From NCBI GenBank assembly GCA_029582165.1, contig CM055892.1, positions 10,922,254-10,986,253 of the forward strand: a DNA stretch of 64,000 nucleotides, given 5' to 3'. Position 1 is the first letter of the stretch, and each line of letters begins with the position of its first letter. The stretch comes from Portulaca oleracea (taxonomy: Eukaryota > Streptophyta > Magnoliopsida > Caryophyllales > Portulacaceae). Positions 1 to 10,829 of the stretch are shown piece after piece. The translations under genes were made by a program, and so were the position numbers. The notes beneath the pieces were generated by a model. It did not search any database and had not been told where the DNA came from. It worked only from the letters and a program-made list of their open reading frames with translations.

Positions 1-696
1 GAGGCAATGCATAATGATAAGACCACTTCGCCTGGATGGAAGGGGTCTAGCTCCAATAGGAGAGCCACTAGTGCGGCTAGCTACCCTCCTAAGATTATGG
101 AGACTAACTCTATCCATCGCAAGGGGCCTTATGTATCGAAATACGAGATCTACATGCCACTGGATGTTCCTTACTCTCAAGCTCTCGAACGTCTAGTCAA
201 GAAGGGCATCTTGGTCTTGCCTTTACCAAAAAAGGATCCAGAAATCAAAGGCATAAATTGGGATGCCAACCAATTTTGCCGCTATCACCGTTGCCGAGGG
301 CATGAAACTGAGAAATGCTGGACTATCAAGAACAAAATAGAAGATATGATAAGGGCAGGGACGCTGCCAATGCCAAAAGTTGCCAAGAAACCAAACAATC
401 AAAGCAATCCAATGCCTGAGCATATAAATGCCATCTTCAGTGGAGATTTCAGCTTTGACCCTTCCACTCTGATTGTGGGGGTGGGCCAACCTATACCAGA
501 AATATTCGGGTTTCATGAAGGTCTGTTCATCCACGGTATTTGGGACAGTGATGAGGATGACGAGCATGAGCACTCTGAGAGAGAGTGGATGGATGTGGAT
601 GAACCAACACCACATGATGTGGCATTTCTCATTCGGTCCGACCGCCACAATAACAGGAACACCACCACCCAGTGGTTGTCCCTAACCCTGCGCTAA
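1..696 (+). pseudogene. gag, C-terminal part (element A)
   Basis: C-terminal portion of a Tat-type Gag, the structural capsid and nucleocapsid precursor. The first Met in the window (base 7) is internal: element B shows the same protein running far upstream. A zinc-knuckle-like motif CRYHRCRGHETEKCW lies near residues 91-105, with the arrangement C-x2-H-x4-GH-x4-C, followed by a KNKIEDMI stretch usual in this clade. The last 60 residues are acidic (DSDEDDEHEHSE). The frame ends at 694-696. Compared with element B, one base is missing in the run near 669-671, which throws gag out of frame with protease. The ancestral element probably had a single gag-pol frame. Confidence 0.85.
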
Positions 697-2822
697 TAGT
701 AGGCAACGACAATCAGGTTCCTCCAGAAGATCCTCTTCTTGCTCAACTCAAAAAGACCAGAGTGGAGGTCACCATGTGGCAACTCATATGCGCGTCGCAT
801 GTCCATAGACAGAAGATGTTGGATGCCCTCACGACACTTACAGTACCTCCTACGACGACTCCTGAATCCTTGGTCGCTATTGTGACCACCCACCAAGAGA
901 TGATTACTTTCGGGATCAAGGATCTGCCTCAAGGAGGAGTATCCCACAACAAAGCCCTGTACCTTACAGTGCAATGCTCCAACAAGACTATCCTGCTGGT
1001 TCTGGTCGACAATGGTTCAGCTATAAATGTGTGCCCTTGGGGGACGACACAGAAGTTGGGAGTTCAACAACAACACTTGGCTCAAAATGGTGTGCAACTC
1101 AAGGACTATGACAATTCGCCTCGGAGATTAGTCAGATCCATAATATTGCCCATCACTACTGGCAATATCACTCGAAATGTGGAGTTCGTAGTGCTAGACA
1201 TTCCAGCCTCCTTCAATTTTCTATTGGGGAGGCCGTGGCTTCATGAGTGTAACGCTATAGCATCCACCCTGCATCAAAAGGTAAAAATGTTGGTTCAAGG
1301 CCGGGTAATCACCATCTCGGGAGAATCTATCAATGTTGTCTTCACTCCCAAGCAATCAACTCTTGAAGTAGAGCACAATTCAATGGATGAAGAACTCCAC
1401 AATTTTAAAATTGTGGCGATGTTGAACAAGGGTGAAGTTCCTTTTGATTTTCATCCTTATTCAAATCCCAAGGTGCATGCCATACTCAAGAGACAAGGCT
1501 ACTTCCCTGGGATGCCACTGGGAAAGAGCCCGAAAAACGAAATTTCTCCTGTGTTCAAGACATTTAAGCAGAAGGGAAGATTTGGCTTAGGCTACAGGCC
1601 AACTGAGAAGGAAGTCAGGCTCGCAAAAATGGCCATGACAGAGCAGAAGAGGATGAACAATCCTCCTACCTTGTTCCAAATGAAGCCCTATCCACTAACT
1701 TTGAATGGGCAGTTTGTTAGAGAAGACGATGACTTCCCCTACTATGGATTCCTTGAGCCATTCTATATGAAGAACAAAGGAATTCAAGTCGCTGGGCTAG
1801 AAGTCTTCAATGGTTGTTCCATTAATATGGCTACTGTCTTTGTTCCCGCTAGGGACAAACAACCACCATTAGAATGGACTCATCTTTTTAGGAGCAATAT
1901 ATTTGGCATGTTGTTTGGACAAGAAGCTGTCCAAGGGAAGTCTGAAGGCGACGCTGTTATTGCTGCTTTATCTAACCCGAGCTTTGACCCAAGTTCGATG
2001 ATTTCTGAAGACGGAGGAGTTAAGGCGGTTTCGTGGGTCGATGCTGAAGAGAATAACATTGTTTTATCTGTAGGAGAGTTTGTTCCTAAGGGCTTAGAGT
2101 CAGGTCCTAAGAGTCTAGAGTCTGACGAGTCTGGTCTTGAGTCTGCTGGCGATGTATTCCTTTCCGCATTCAATAAGATGAACTTTTCTGCTTACTCTGA
2201 TTCTTCTTTACCCTCTTCCCTGAACTGCTGCGCCAATAATAATCTGGAATTTAATGAACCCTTAAAAGAATTTTCTAATGAACATGAGCATAAAATGGCG
2301 GTGTTGGAAGACACCATCACCATAAATGTGGGCACAGAAGAACAACCTCGGGAGTTGAAGTTAGGTAGTTCCCTCATAACAGAAGAACGAGTAGCGTTTA
2401 CAGAGCTTCTCAAGGAGTTCGTGGATGTATTTGCATGGTCCTACGAGGACATGCCGGGGATTGACAGGGAAATTGCGGAGCACACCATACCATTGTTCCC
2501 TAATGCTAAGCCGGTTCGACAAAAGGCTAGGAGGATTAAGGCTGAATGGGCTAAGAAGATCGAAGAGGAAGTGATCAAGCAGCTTAATGCTAAATTTATC
2601 AAAGCAGTTCAATATCCCAAATGGATTGCTAATATTGTCCCAGTGCCCAAGAAAGATGGGAAAGTGCGCATGTATGTAGATTTCGGAGACCTCAACAAAG
2701 CCAGTCCCAAGGATAGTTTCCCATTACCTCACATCGACGTATTGGTGGATAACACTTGCGGACATGAGCTATTTTCCTTTATGGACGGATATGTTGGGTA
2801 CAATCAAATAAAAATGGAATAA
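672..2822 (+). pseudogene. protease, linker and N-terminal reverse transcriptase (element A)
   Basis: Pro-pol polyprotein, first open block (716 residues). The retropepsin site reads LVDNGSAINVCP (residues about 110-121), with DNGS in place of the canonical D[TS]G, as is common in Tat elements. The second protease motif is FNFLLGRPWLHE. A glycine-rich, G-patch-like segment (KGRFGLGYRPT) follows near residues 300-310, then an acidic spacer. RT begins around residue 605 with KPVRQKARR, the VPKKDGK motif and VDFGDLNKASPKDSFPLPHID. The block ends in TAA at 2820-2822, where family members read a glutamate codon. The reading frame continues in phase after this stop, so it is a nonsense mutation and not a gene boundary. 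Confidence 0.9.
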
Positions 2823-2828
2823 GAAGAT

Positions 2829-4157
2829 ATGGAGAAAACCTCCTTCACAACACCATGGGGAACGTACTGTTACGAAGTCTTGCCTTTCGGTCTCAAAAAT
2901 GTCGGGGAAACATATCAAAGGACTGCCAACAGTCCACTTCATGACATAATGCACATAGAAGTAGAAGTTTATGTGGATGACATGATTGTCAAGTCCAAGA
3001 CAAGGGAGGAGCATATCCTTAACCTCCGCAAGTTCTTTCTGCGGCTGCGCAAATATAAGATGCGGCTTAATCCACCTAAGTGCACCTTTGTTGTTACCTC
3101 TGGAAAGCTACTAGGCTATGTAGTTAGCCAACGGGGTATTGAAGTTGACCCTTCAAAGATAAAGGCTATCCAAAAATTGCAACGGCCCAAGACAGAAAAA
3201 GATATAAGAGGTTTCCTAGGGCGAGTCCAGTATATCAGTAGATTCATCTCAAAGCTCACCATGACCTGTGAACCTTTGTTCAAGAAGTTGAAGAAGGGAA
3301 GTAAAATAGAATGGGACGATCAATGTCAAGTTGCTTTTGATAAAATCAAGGAGTATTTGCAACATCATCCAATCCTTATGCCACCAGTACCAGATGAGCC
3401 TTTACTCCTTTACCTTACAGTGACCAGCTCCGCAATGGGGGCTATGCCTGCCCAAAAGGTAAAAGGTCAAGAGAGCGCCATCTATTACTTGAGCAAGAAG
3501 TTTCTAGACTATGAAAGTCGATACGCAGATATAGAGAAAATGGCTCTCGCATTAGTATGGGCCACCAAAAAGCTAAGACATTATATGCTTTCACATACAA
3601 TATATGTCATAGCAGAGAATAATCCTATTAAATTAATCATGGAGCAACCTACAATCAACAATCGCATCGCTCGATGGGTAGTCATGCTTTCAGAATTCAA
3701 TCTTCAGTACCAACCCCAGAAATCCATCAAAGGACGAGTTGTTTTAGATTTCTTGGCTGCTTCACCATTACAGGAACCTCCAAGCACTCACTTGGAATTC
3801 ATAGATGAAGATGTATTCTTCACTGATGAAATTACATGGAAAATGTATTTTGACGGAGCTTCTAACCAAATGGGTTGTGGAGTGGGAGTTTTATTAATCT
3901 CTCCAGAAGGGGCACATGTCCCTGTATCTGTAAAGTTGGATTTTGATGCCACTAACAACGCTGCTGAATATGAAGCATGCATCAAGGGTTTACAAGCTGC
4001 GTTGACCTTGGGTATACGCCATATAAAGGTCTTTGGAGATTCTAGCCTCATCATCAATCAGGCTAAGAATATGTGGAAAGTTCGAAATGAATGCCTTATG
4101 GCATATCAACAGAAGCTCTTGGGACTTGCTGACCAATTTGAGCAAATTAGCTTCTAA
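2829..4157 (+). pseudogene. reverse transcriptase palm, RNase H and second RNase H (element A)
   Basis: This block is in the same frame as the protease block. The RT catalytic box is YVDDMIVKS (residues about 49-57), preceded by TPWGTYCYEVLPFGL and followed by the thumb-like GFLGRVQYISRFI. The first RNase H spans about residues 190-310 (IYYLSKKFLDYESRYADIEKMALALVW). A second, archaeal-type RNase H starts near residue 337 with MYFDGASNQ and has NNAAEYEA and FGDSSLIINQ, the D/E/D arrangement expected for this domain. A dual RNase H is a diagnostic Tat feature. Two consecutive stops at 4155-4160 replace a Gln-Tyr pair kept in element B, so the product would be truncated. Confidence 0.9.
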
Positions 4158-4160
4158 TAA

Positions 4161-5565
4161 CTTTCTAGGGATCACAATGAACTGGCTGATGCTCTAGCCA
4201 AGTTGTCTTCGATGATATCAACCCCATCAGGCACGCTCCAACTAACAGTAGTAGTAGAGCGACAGTCTGAACCAACATACGTCTGCAATATGGAGACACA
4301 AGAAGAAGAAACTGAGGAATGGTTTCACGACATATATAATTTTCTTCGGAAAGGAGAATATCCAGCTGGGTTAGATGCTCAAGGACAACAGGCAATCAGA
4401 TCCTTAGCAGCACAATACTGCTTGATCCAAGATCGCCTTTACATGAAATCACCTACGGGCATAAATTTATTATGCATCGATGCTAAAAGTGTAAAGGAGA
4501 TCATGGCTACTGTACATGGAGGAGAGTGTGGGCCTCACATGAATGGGCGCATGATAGTGAAGAAAATCCAAAGAGCTGGTTACTATTGGTCCATTATGGA
4601 AGCAGATTGCCTAAATTTTGTTCGAAGGTGTCACAAATGTCAGGAGTATCCCAATTTGCAGCATCAACCTCCCTCGTAATTTGACTACTTTGACATCTCC
4701 ACGACCATTTTCGGTATGGGGTATCGATATCATTGGCAACATACACCCAACAGGAATTGGAGGGCATGAGTACATCTTGGTCGCCATTGATTACTTTACC
4801 AAGTGGGTAGAAGCAGCCTCTAATGCTAAACTCACATCTAAACAAGTGGCCAAGTTAATCCTCCAAAACATCATATGCCGATATGGAGTGCCTCATGAGA
4901 TCATCAACGATAATGGAAGCGATTTTCAGAAAGAAGTGGAGGCTTTGCTCACCACTTACAATATTCAGCACCGTCGGTCTTCACCCTATCGACCTCAAGC
5001 TAATGGAGCTGAAGAAGCGGCCAATAAAATAGTGGTAGGAATCATTAAAAAGATGGTTGTTACTTACAAAGATTGGCCCGACAAATTAGCATTCGCCTTG
5101 TGGGGATACCGAACCTCTATACGAACTGCTATGGGTGCAACCCCATATTCATTGGTGTATGGGATGGAAGCAGTCCTGCTAATTGAAGTAGCAATCCCTT
5201 CGCTGCGAATAGTGGCAGAACACCAATTGCCAGAAGCTGAATGGGCTAGGGCAAGATTCGAGGAGTTGATGTTAATGGATGAAAGGCGATTAAGGGCATT
5301 GCATAGTGTGCAGGTGTACCAAAGTAGGATCAGTCGTACTTTTAATAAGAAGGTGAAAAGTCATTCACTTCAAGTAGGTGATCTAGTGCTTAAGGAAATG
5401 AGGGCACCTATACAAGATCCAAGAGGAAAATTTGCACCCAATTGGAAGGGTCCTTATATAATTAAGGACATTTTACCGGGAGGAGCAGCTCAGCTTGCTA
5501 CTATGGATGGGGAAGATGTGATCTAGCCCACGAAATTGGATCAGCTGAAGCGATATTATGCTTAA
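4161..5565 (+). pseudogene. integrase (element A), frameshifted
   Basis: Integrase of the Ty3/Gypsy type, which inserts the cDNA into the host chromosome. The N-terminal HHCC zinc finger (VHGGECGPHMNG through RRCHKCQ) is read in the RT frame up to 4679. Core and C-terminal parts are read in a second frame from 4618. An extra base near 4674-4680, compared with element B, explains the shift. The DDE core shows WGIDIIG, INDNGSDF and the NGAEEAANK glutamate. The C-terminal half has the usual RGKFAPNWKGPYIIKDI chromodomain-less tail. A TAG at 5524-5526 sits 14 codons before the family stop at 5563-5565 (QLKRYYA end). No intact integrase can be made. Confidence 0.88.
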
Positions 5566-5746
5566 TAAAACCAAGCAACTGGAAAAATAAAGTTTGCAAG
5601 AATATAATAGTTGTGAACAATATTTCTTCTTTTATTAATTAATAATGCAAGTACATTGCTTGTAAATAAGAAAACTGAAAAGGCGTAATTAAATAAAAAG
5701 ATTATTCTGGCAAAGCAGTTTCAGTTCCTTCACTCTCATCCATCTT
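5566..5746. other. convergent 3' ends of pol (plus) and antisense gene 1 (minus)
   Basis: AT-rich spacer of about 180 bp between the integrase stop and the end of antisense gene 1. It contains AATAAA-type signals usable on the plus strand. Element B has the same arrangement at 15367-15693. Transcripts from the two sides would converge here. Confidence 0.5.
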
Positions 5747-6276
5747 CTAATTTTGCTTTACCTCATCCACATTGCCAGTGGGCTCATGATCAATCTTCAT
5801 GTCTCTAGGCCCATTTTGGTCTACCTCTTTGCCTTTGGGTTTATAGACCCGCCTACTTGGTTTTCGCATCTCCACTCTCAGACCAAGCCAGTCTTTCATC
5901 GTAACTCTTGCACCGAGACAGTCCTTTACCAATGAACGAGGATCCAATCTTTCCTTCACGGATGTCTGTCTTCTTCTCGCCTCTCCAGCATGGCGAGATT
6001 CGACGACCGCAATTAGCCATCCGTGATAGCCAGCATCGGTAAATTGTGATACATGCGTCTTTGATGGAGCCCTGAGAGTCGGTCTTCTCTCCCAATATTT
6101 TAACCATGACTCTATCACAGAGCTACGAAGCTTCAGCTACTCGGGGGCTTCACATAATAGCTCGGGGATGTTCTGTTTACGGCCCATTTGCCATCGCACC
6201 CGCTCCGGGAAATAAAAGGTCATATGTATCAAGCCAGCACTGCACACATAAGCGTTGCGTGCATCACGGGTCACGT
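5747..6276 (-). pseudogene. antisense gene 1, 3' part of exon 2 (element A)
   Basis: C-terminal part of the antisense gene-1 protein, separated from its 5' part (23718-24661) by the 17.4-kb insertion of element B. The frame holds MGRKQNIPELL, then a TAG where element B has Gln, then IESWLKYWERRPTL and a basic, charged tail (RRVYKPKGKE) to the stop at 5747. The region just before the break matches element B around 16040-16130 base for base, so the break is insertional. The protein family is described under the 5' part. Confidence 0.75.
6272..6276 (+). repeat. target site duplication of element B, left copy (CACGT)
   Basis: CACGT directly precedes the 5' LTR and recurs at 23718-23722 directly after the 3' LTR. 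A 5-bp duplication is what Ty3/Gypsy integrases make, and it confirms the element borders. Confidence 0.92.
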
Positions 6277-6420
6277 TTTAGACACCGGGATTCAGACCGA
6301 TATAATCCCGATTCATCAAAAGTTCAATAAATCATTTAGGCCGGATGCCAAGATGGGTCATTGGGCCCATGTAATAAGCCAAGCAAGCATAACGGGACAA
6401 GGCGGCCCAGTACCTGGAAC

Positions 6421-6594
6421 AAAACTCGCGCGAGTTTTAATAAGTAAAGGTGGCCCAGAAGCAGGACAAGCCCAAGGCGCGCCCCGGCCCAGTGACTTCA
6501 AAACCCGCGTGGGTTTTCCCTTACTTGAAGCGCGTCGTTTTGCCGTCCACGTCAGCGATCCGTGTGTGGATTTTATAAAACCTGCGTGGGTTTT
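6421..6594. repeat. CpG-palindrome triplet upstream of the LTR promoter
   Basis: Three 18-bp palindromes of the AAAACCCGCGCGGGTTTT type at 6421-6438, 6500-6517 and 6577-6594 (spacings 79 and 77 bp). The first reads CTCGCGCGAG in its core, still a perfect palindrome after paired changes. They end about 150 bp before the TATA box. Confidence 0.9.
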
Positions 6595-6742
6595 CTTTTT
6601 AAACTCGGCGCCAAAATCTTGATCACCCTCCCTTGATATTAGCCCCATGTGTTTGACTCCTTCCCTTGACCTTTGTGAATGCATGGCATGATCATGGGGA
6701 TGTGTCCCCATGATTTTCCCTCCAAATCAGTACCACCTCACC

Positions 6743-6750
6743 TATAAATA
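6743..6750 (+). promoter_or_regulatory. TATA box of the 5' LTR of element B
   Basis: CCTATAAATACCCC. The same TATAAATACC core is found in the 3' LTR (22639-22646), in the LTR of element C (minus strand, 28692-28699) and at both antisense promoters. Confidence 0.75.
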
Positions 6751-7451
6751 CCCCCTCCATTTTCACCTTTATATCATCAACTATCCTCCACTACACTCAT
6801 ACTATACTTAAATCTTCTCTCAAATTTTCATACTTCCATATTCACTCTCTAAACCTCCTCTAATCTCTATTAACACATCCATATGATCACCCTAATACCA
6901 TTTTCCAAACCACTTCTATCTTTCCATCAAGGTCCAAGGTCAAGGCAAAGTCCAGGATTTCAACTGGCACATTCGGGCTCCTAAAATTAAAAGAGGTTCG
7001 CCTTATTGCTTTCTTTATTATTATTTAATCATGTAATTTATACATTAAATCCATTACTTGTGCACATTTTGTAAATAAAACCTTGTTGTATATTACATGA
7101 TGAGAATATAATTTCGTGAAATTAATTAAACTTCTCCCCGCTCTTTTTCATTTTAAAATCGATTTTACTAGAGTCTGTTTTCTAACAGGCGAATTCGAGA
7201 GTTCTTATAATTCTCGAATTCGTAACCTTACATCCAGACTTAGAATCGGGTTTCGTAGACCGGAGTCACTTTTTTTATTCTTTTATGGTTTGTCGATTTC
7301 CTTAAATTGGCTGGCGGCTCTTTATCACTTTTACATAAATCCTTTTCGTTATTTAAAATAAACGATAATTGCACAAAAATAATCATAATAATTTAGTACC
7401 ACTTTTTATTAATCTAAGGCCACCCAAGAGAAAACGGGCCAGAAGATTAAT

Positions 7452-7548
7452 AAAACCCGCACGGGTTTTATTAATTTTCATTCCCTTTCATCTGGGTCGA
7501 AGTTGCACAAGGCCCGACCCATGGCGCCATAAAACCCGCTCGGGTTTT
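7452..7548. repeat. CpG-palindrome pair in the LTR, downstream of the promoter
   Basis: Copies at 7452-7469 (core CCCGCACGGG) and 7531-7548 (CCCGCTCGGG), 79 bp apart. They lie about 700 bp downstream of the LTR TATA box, in transcribed LTR sequence. Confidence 0.88.
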
Positions 7549-7819
7549 AGGGTCCCATGATGGTCCCTTTGCTACTTCTTGGGCCCGAATGGAATAATGG
7601 GCCGGTACTAAATTTATTAGTATATTATTTTAGTGTAATTTCAGATATTTTAATAATATAAAAGAATATGTAAAATAAATAAAGTTTCATCATGCCGAAA
7701 TGAATTTCGAAAATAAAAATATCCTTATTTAAGGATTAAGCAACCTTTGTCGGCTGCCGATCACTTAAGTAGCGCATCACGGGGGAAGAGCGGTTACTTC
7801 TCTCCCCTGGGGTCCTACA

Positions 7820-7840
7820 GATTGGCGACTCCACTGGGGA
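7820..7840 (+). promoter_or_regulatory. primer binding site of element B
   Basis: Directly after the LTR end: GATTGGCGACTCCACTGGGG. A TGGCGA-CTCC-CTGGGG type site is usual for Tat/Ogre elements, where a tRNA-Arg primer has been reported. I could not test the match to a tRNA. Confidence 0.7.
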
Positions 7841-9427
7841 CTTAAACATAAAAAGAGGGTAAACCTTGAACAAATCGAATTAATTTGAAATTGTAAAAGG
7901 GAGACGTTGATTTATTTCATGATTTTATTATTCTTTAGACATCATTTGCATATCGGGCCACTAATCGCGTCTTTTGACACGTTAGCACAAAGGCGACGGT
8001 TTAGGTATACCTAGGTGATTCCCTCGAGAGCGGGCAGACCACTACCTGTGTGATGCATCCTACATCGCCAAGCATTTGGTCTCTCCTCTCCCCATGTTAC
8101 ACTCAAAGGGCTTCCTTGAAAACTTTGAGAAATACCTCACACTCCTTACCTAAGGGTATAGAGCACTTGGGTGAGAACGTGCGGTATGCCATGTAATCCA
8201 ACCATAGAAATCCATGAATATAGAGCCTTGGTTTAGGGTATCCCTTCATGTTGTATGCTATGTGTTATGTGTACCCCTTTCCCTTTTTTCTTCTTTTGTT
8301 TCAGAGTCGACGCTAGTTTGGAGGTTTTGTTCTAGTCCATATAAAATTCATTGGGTTGAGAAAATGATTATTTATTAATTAGAATAATTAACCCAAAAGG
8401 TATCGTGGTTAGCCCAAGTGGAAGGACCCATTTATGTTTGAAAGTTGATTATCTTAATTAATGAATAAAAATTGACTCACCTTTGATGATATTATATGGC
8501 CCTTTACGAAATTCTCTTAACGAAGGTCCATAAATTATTTAATGTCCAACAAAGTTAATGGATAGCATCTTAGACTGCATAATTGTCACTAGGCTTGAGT
8601 AAATTAATTTATTGATTTAATTAATAAATCCATCGCATTTATGGCCGACCCGTTGTTAGGCCCAACTATATTGGATTTGTCTATTAAGCCCGTAGATTAA
8701 TTATGACTCGCTTATTGTTGGCTTTATTCAGTCCTTTACAATATCCATTTTCCTCGAGTAAAAAAAATATAAAATAAAATATAAAATAAAAAGAAAGAAG
8801 GTTAAAAAAAATAGGTTGTTAGTTTTGTTGAACATTATTTTAGTCCGCATAATAGTCAATAAGGTTTGAGCTGTTTGAATTGTTGGGCTAAGTTACGGAT
8901 TCTCCTTAAAACGGTCGGCCTGAGGATGGGGCCCATCCAAATTGAGAAACACTGACTTATGCCTTGTAATTTATGACCTGCTCGCTATGTTTGGCTTTAT
9001 TCGGCCCTTTATAATGTCTTGTCCATAGGTCCATATAGAGTTAGGCCATCCACTCCCAAAAAGTGGGTGAGTCCTTTGTGTCAGCATATATGCGTCGAGT
9101 AAGTTAGGATCATATAGGTCCCTTAGGACATGCATGCATCGTGTAGTACGTGTCAGAGTATGCCATCGAGTATCCTAATTTTGAATTTCCATGCAGGCAT
9201 CATTGGTGATCGACTCCGAGCCCACATTCGAGATCCGCGAACTAGTCGTTTGATTCCAAACCCGCATTACGATCCATTTGCAACTAGTGATTGCATCATA
9301 TCTGGAGAACAATTCCAAGAGATCTCGGTCCAAAGCACCAAAGCCAACATTACGAAGCATTTGGATGAGCTCTATACCAAAATGTAAGGTCTTGTGTTTT
9401 GCTAATACTTTAGAGCAGGAGTAGAAG
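7841..9427 (+). other. 5' leader of element B, no convincing gene
   Basis: About 1.6 kb between the primer binding site and gag, without long open frames. It contains an imperfect direct duplication with an offset of about 272 bp (roughly 8480-8750 against 8750-9025) and an A-rich tract at 8758-8805. A short frame at 9130-9387 lies just before gag and may be a decayed 5' extension. TTTCCATGCAG at 9186-9196 would fit a splice acceptor but no partner donor is obvious. Confidence 0.6.
8480..9025 (+). repeat. imperfect 272-bp direct duplication in the leader
   Basis: GCATAATTGTCACTAGGCTTGAG (about 8578) pairs with GCATAATAGTCAATAAGGTTTGAG (about 8850). Likewise GACTCGCTTATTGTTGGCTTTATTCAG (about 8704) pairs with GACCTGCTCGCTATGTTTGGCTTTATTCGG (about 8977). 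The constant offset shows a diverged tandem copy. Confidence 0.6.
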
Positions 9428-10829
9428 ATGAGCAAAAGACTGAATGAACAACAACAAGTGATGGATGGCATGCTGCAGGCCATCACTAAGATCAATACCA
9501 AATTAGGGCTGAATGTTGAAGAAGATGACGAAGAAATGCATGGATACGAATCTGAACCTGAAATCATTAAGACATCTTCAGATTCTGGAAGAATGGGGAT
9601 ATCCAAGGCAAAAGTCAATACTCCAGAAGTGTCAAAACCTACAAGGGACCCCGCTGTTAAGGCCCTTGAGAAGAAGTGAGAGAGCCTCACTATAGCAATG
9701 AGCACTGTGCCAGCCTTTGCGGACAAGTACCTGGAGGTTCCATCGCCTGTTCAGCCAGCCCTAAAGATAGCTGACAAAGTTGAAGTGCCAAATATTAGAT
9801 TCAAACCCTCTGAGAGCCATATTCACCTTAGATGGCGAAGCTAAGGTATGGTATCATGCGCTGTCGCCCCAAACCAAAGCCGACTGGAGTGAGCTATTCA
9901 AAGCTTTCATCAACCATTACAGTCGCATCCAGAAGAAACAAGCTACGGTGGACGACCTAACCACCATGAAGTAGAGGGTTGATGAATCCTTTATGGATTA
10001 CTTTGAGAGATGGCATACCAAGTTGTCCCACATCAATGAGACAATCCCTTTCCGCCTACAGCTATCTACCTTTAAGCAAGGGCTCAAGAGTAGTCTGTCC
10101 AAGCACTTGCGGTACCATGTCGTTAAAGACTTTGATTACTTGAAGAACATTTGTGTCCAACTAGAGGAGATGCACAATGATAAGACCACTTCGCCTGGAT
10201 GGAAAGGGTCCAGCTCCAACAGGAGGGCCACTAGTGCGGCTAGCCACCCTCCTAAGATTATGGAGACTAACTCTATCCAGCGCAAAGGGCATTATGTACC
10301 AAAATATGAGACCTATACAGCGTTGGACGTTCCTTACTCTCAGGCTCTCGACCGTCTAGCCACGAAGGGTATCTTGATTTTGCCCTTACCGAAGGAGGAG
10401 CCAGAAATCAAAGGCAGAAACTGGGATGCCAACCAATTTTGCCGCTATCACCGTTGCCGAGGGCATGACAATGAGAAATCATGGGCTCTCAAGAACAAGA
10501 TAGAAGATATGATAAGGGCAGGGACGCTGCCAATGCCAAAAGCTACCAAGAAACCAAACAATCAAAGTAATCTTATGCCTGAGCATACGAATGCTGTTTT
10601 CTGTGGGGATTTCAGCTTCGACCCGTCCTCTTTGATTGTAGAAACAGGTCAACCTATCCCTGAAGTATTGGGTTCTGTGAAGGTCTGTTCATCCACGGTA
10701 TTTGGGACAGTGATGAGGATGACGAGCATGAGCACTCCGAGACGGAATGGATGGAGACGGAGGAACCAGGTAATGTGGCGTTTCTCACTCTGTCGGGCCG
10801 CCACAACCATAGGAGCACCACCACCCTAG
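9428..10829 (+). pseudogene. gag (element B), broken
   Basis: Gag of element B in several pieces. The N-terminal part starts at 9428 (MSKRLNEQQQ) with a likely short coiled coil and an acidic spacer, and hits a TGA at 9677-9679. The capsid-like core follows a frameshift near 9780, with WYHALSPQTKADWSELFKAF, the typical retrotransposon gag signature. A TAG interrupts it at 9972-9974, after which the same frame resumes at 9993 (MDYFERWHTKLSHI). The zinc-knuckle-like motif near 10433-10475 reads CRYHRCRGHDNEKSW. Its last cysteine is replaced by serine, so the knuckle is damaged compared with element A. A frameshift near 10670-10680 then separates gag from protease. Confidence 0.85.

Larger units (their letters stand above)
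1..6276 (+). mobile_element. Tat-like Ty3/Gypsy element A, left part (5' end outside window)
   Basis: The window opens inside gag of element A; the first bases match element B from about 10167 onward. Order is gag, protease, G-patch-like linker, RT, RNase H, second RNase H, integrase, then a minus-strand gene. The dual RNase H and the antisense genes downstream of integrase are typical of the Tat clade of Ty3/Gypsy elements. A is interrupted at 6276 by element B and resumes at 23718. No LTR of A is visible. Confidence 0.9.
6277..7819 (+). repeat. 5' LTR of element B
   Basis: Starts TTTAGACACC, where the 3' copy has TGTAAACACC (so the TG terminus has mutated to TT), and ends CCTACA. It contains a CpG-palindrome triplet (6421-6594), a TATA box at 6743-6750, and a second palindrome pair at 7452-7548. 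Confidence 0.92.

Noticed and set aside
1..5565. Element A as an integrated plant pararetrovirus
   Set aside because: No movement or coat protein; gag-RT-RNase H-RNase H-integrase order with integrase last and dual RNase H is Tat-type Ty3/Gypsy.
6358..6711. Frames of 83-144 residues in the LTRs (6188-6622, 6358-6711, 22248-22517, 28701-29105)
   Set aside because: GC-rich LTR DNA with few stops. Frames differ between LTR copies and no protein motif is visible.
9130..9387. 85-residue frame before gag of B as a separate gene
   Set aside because: No domain; more likely a decayed N-terminal or leader extension of gag.
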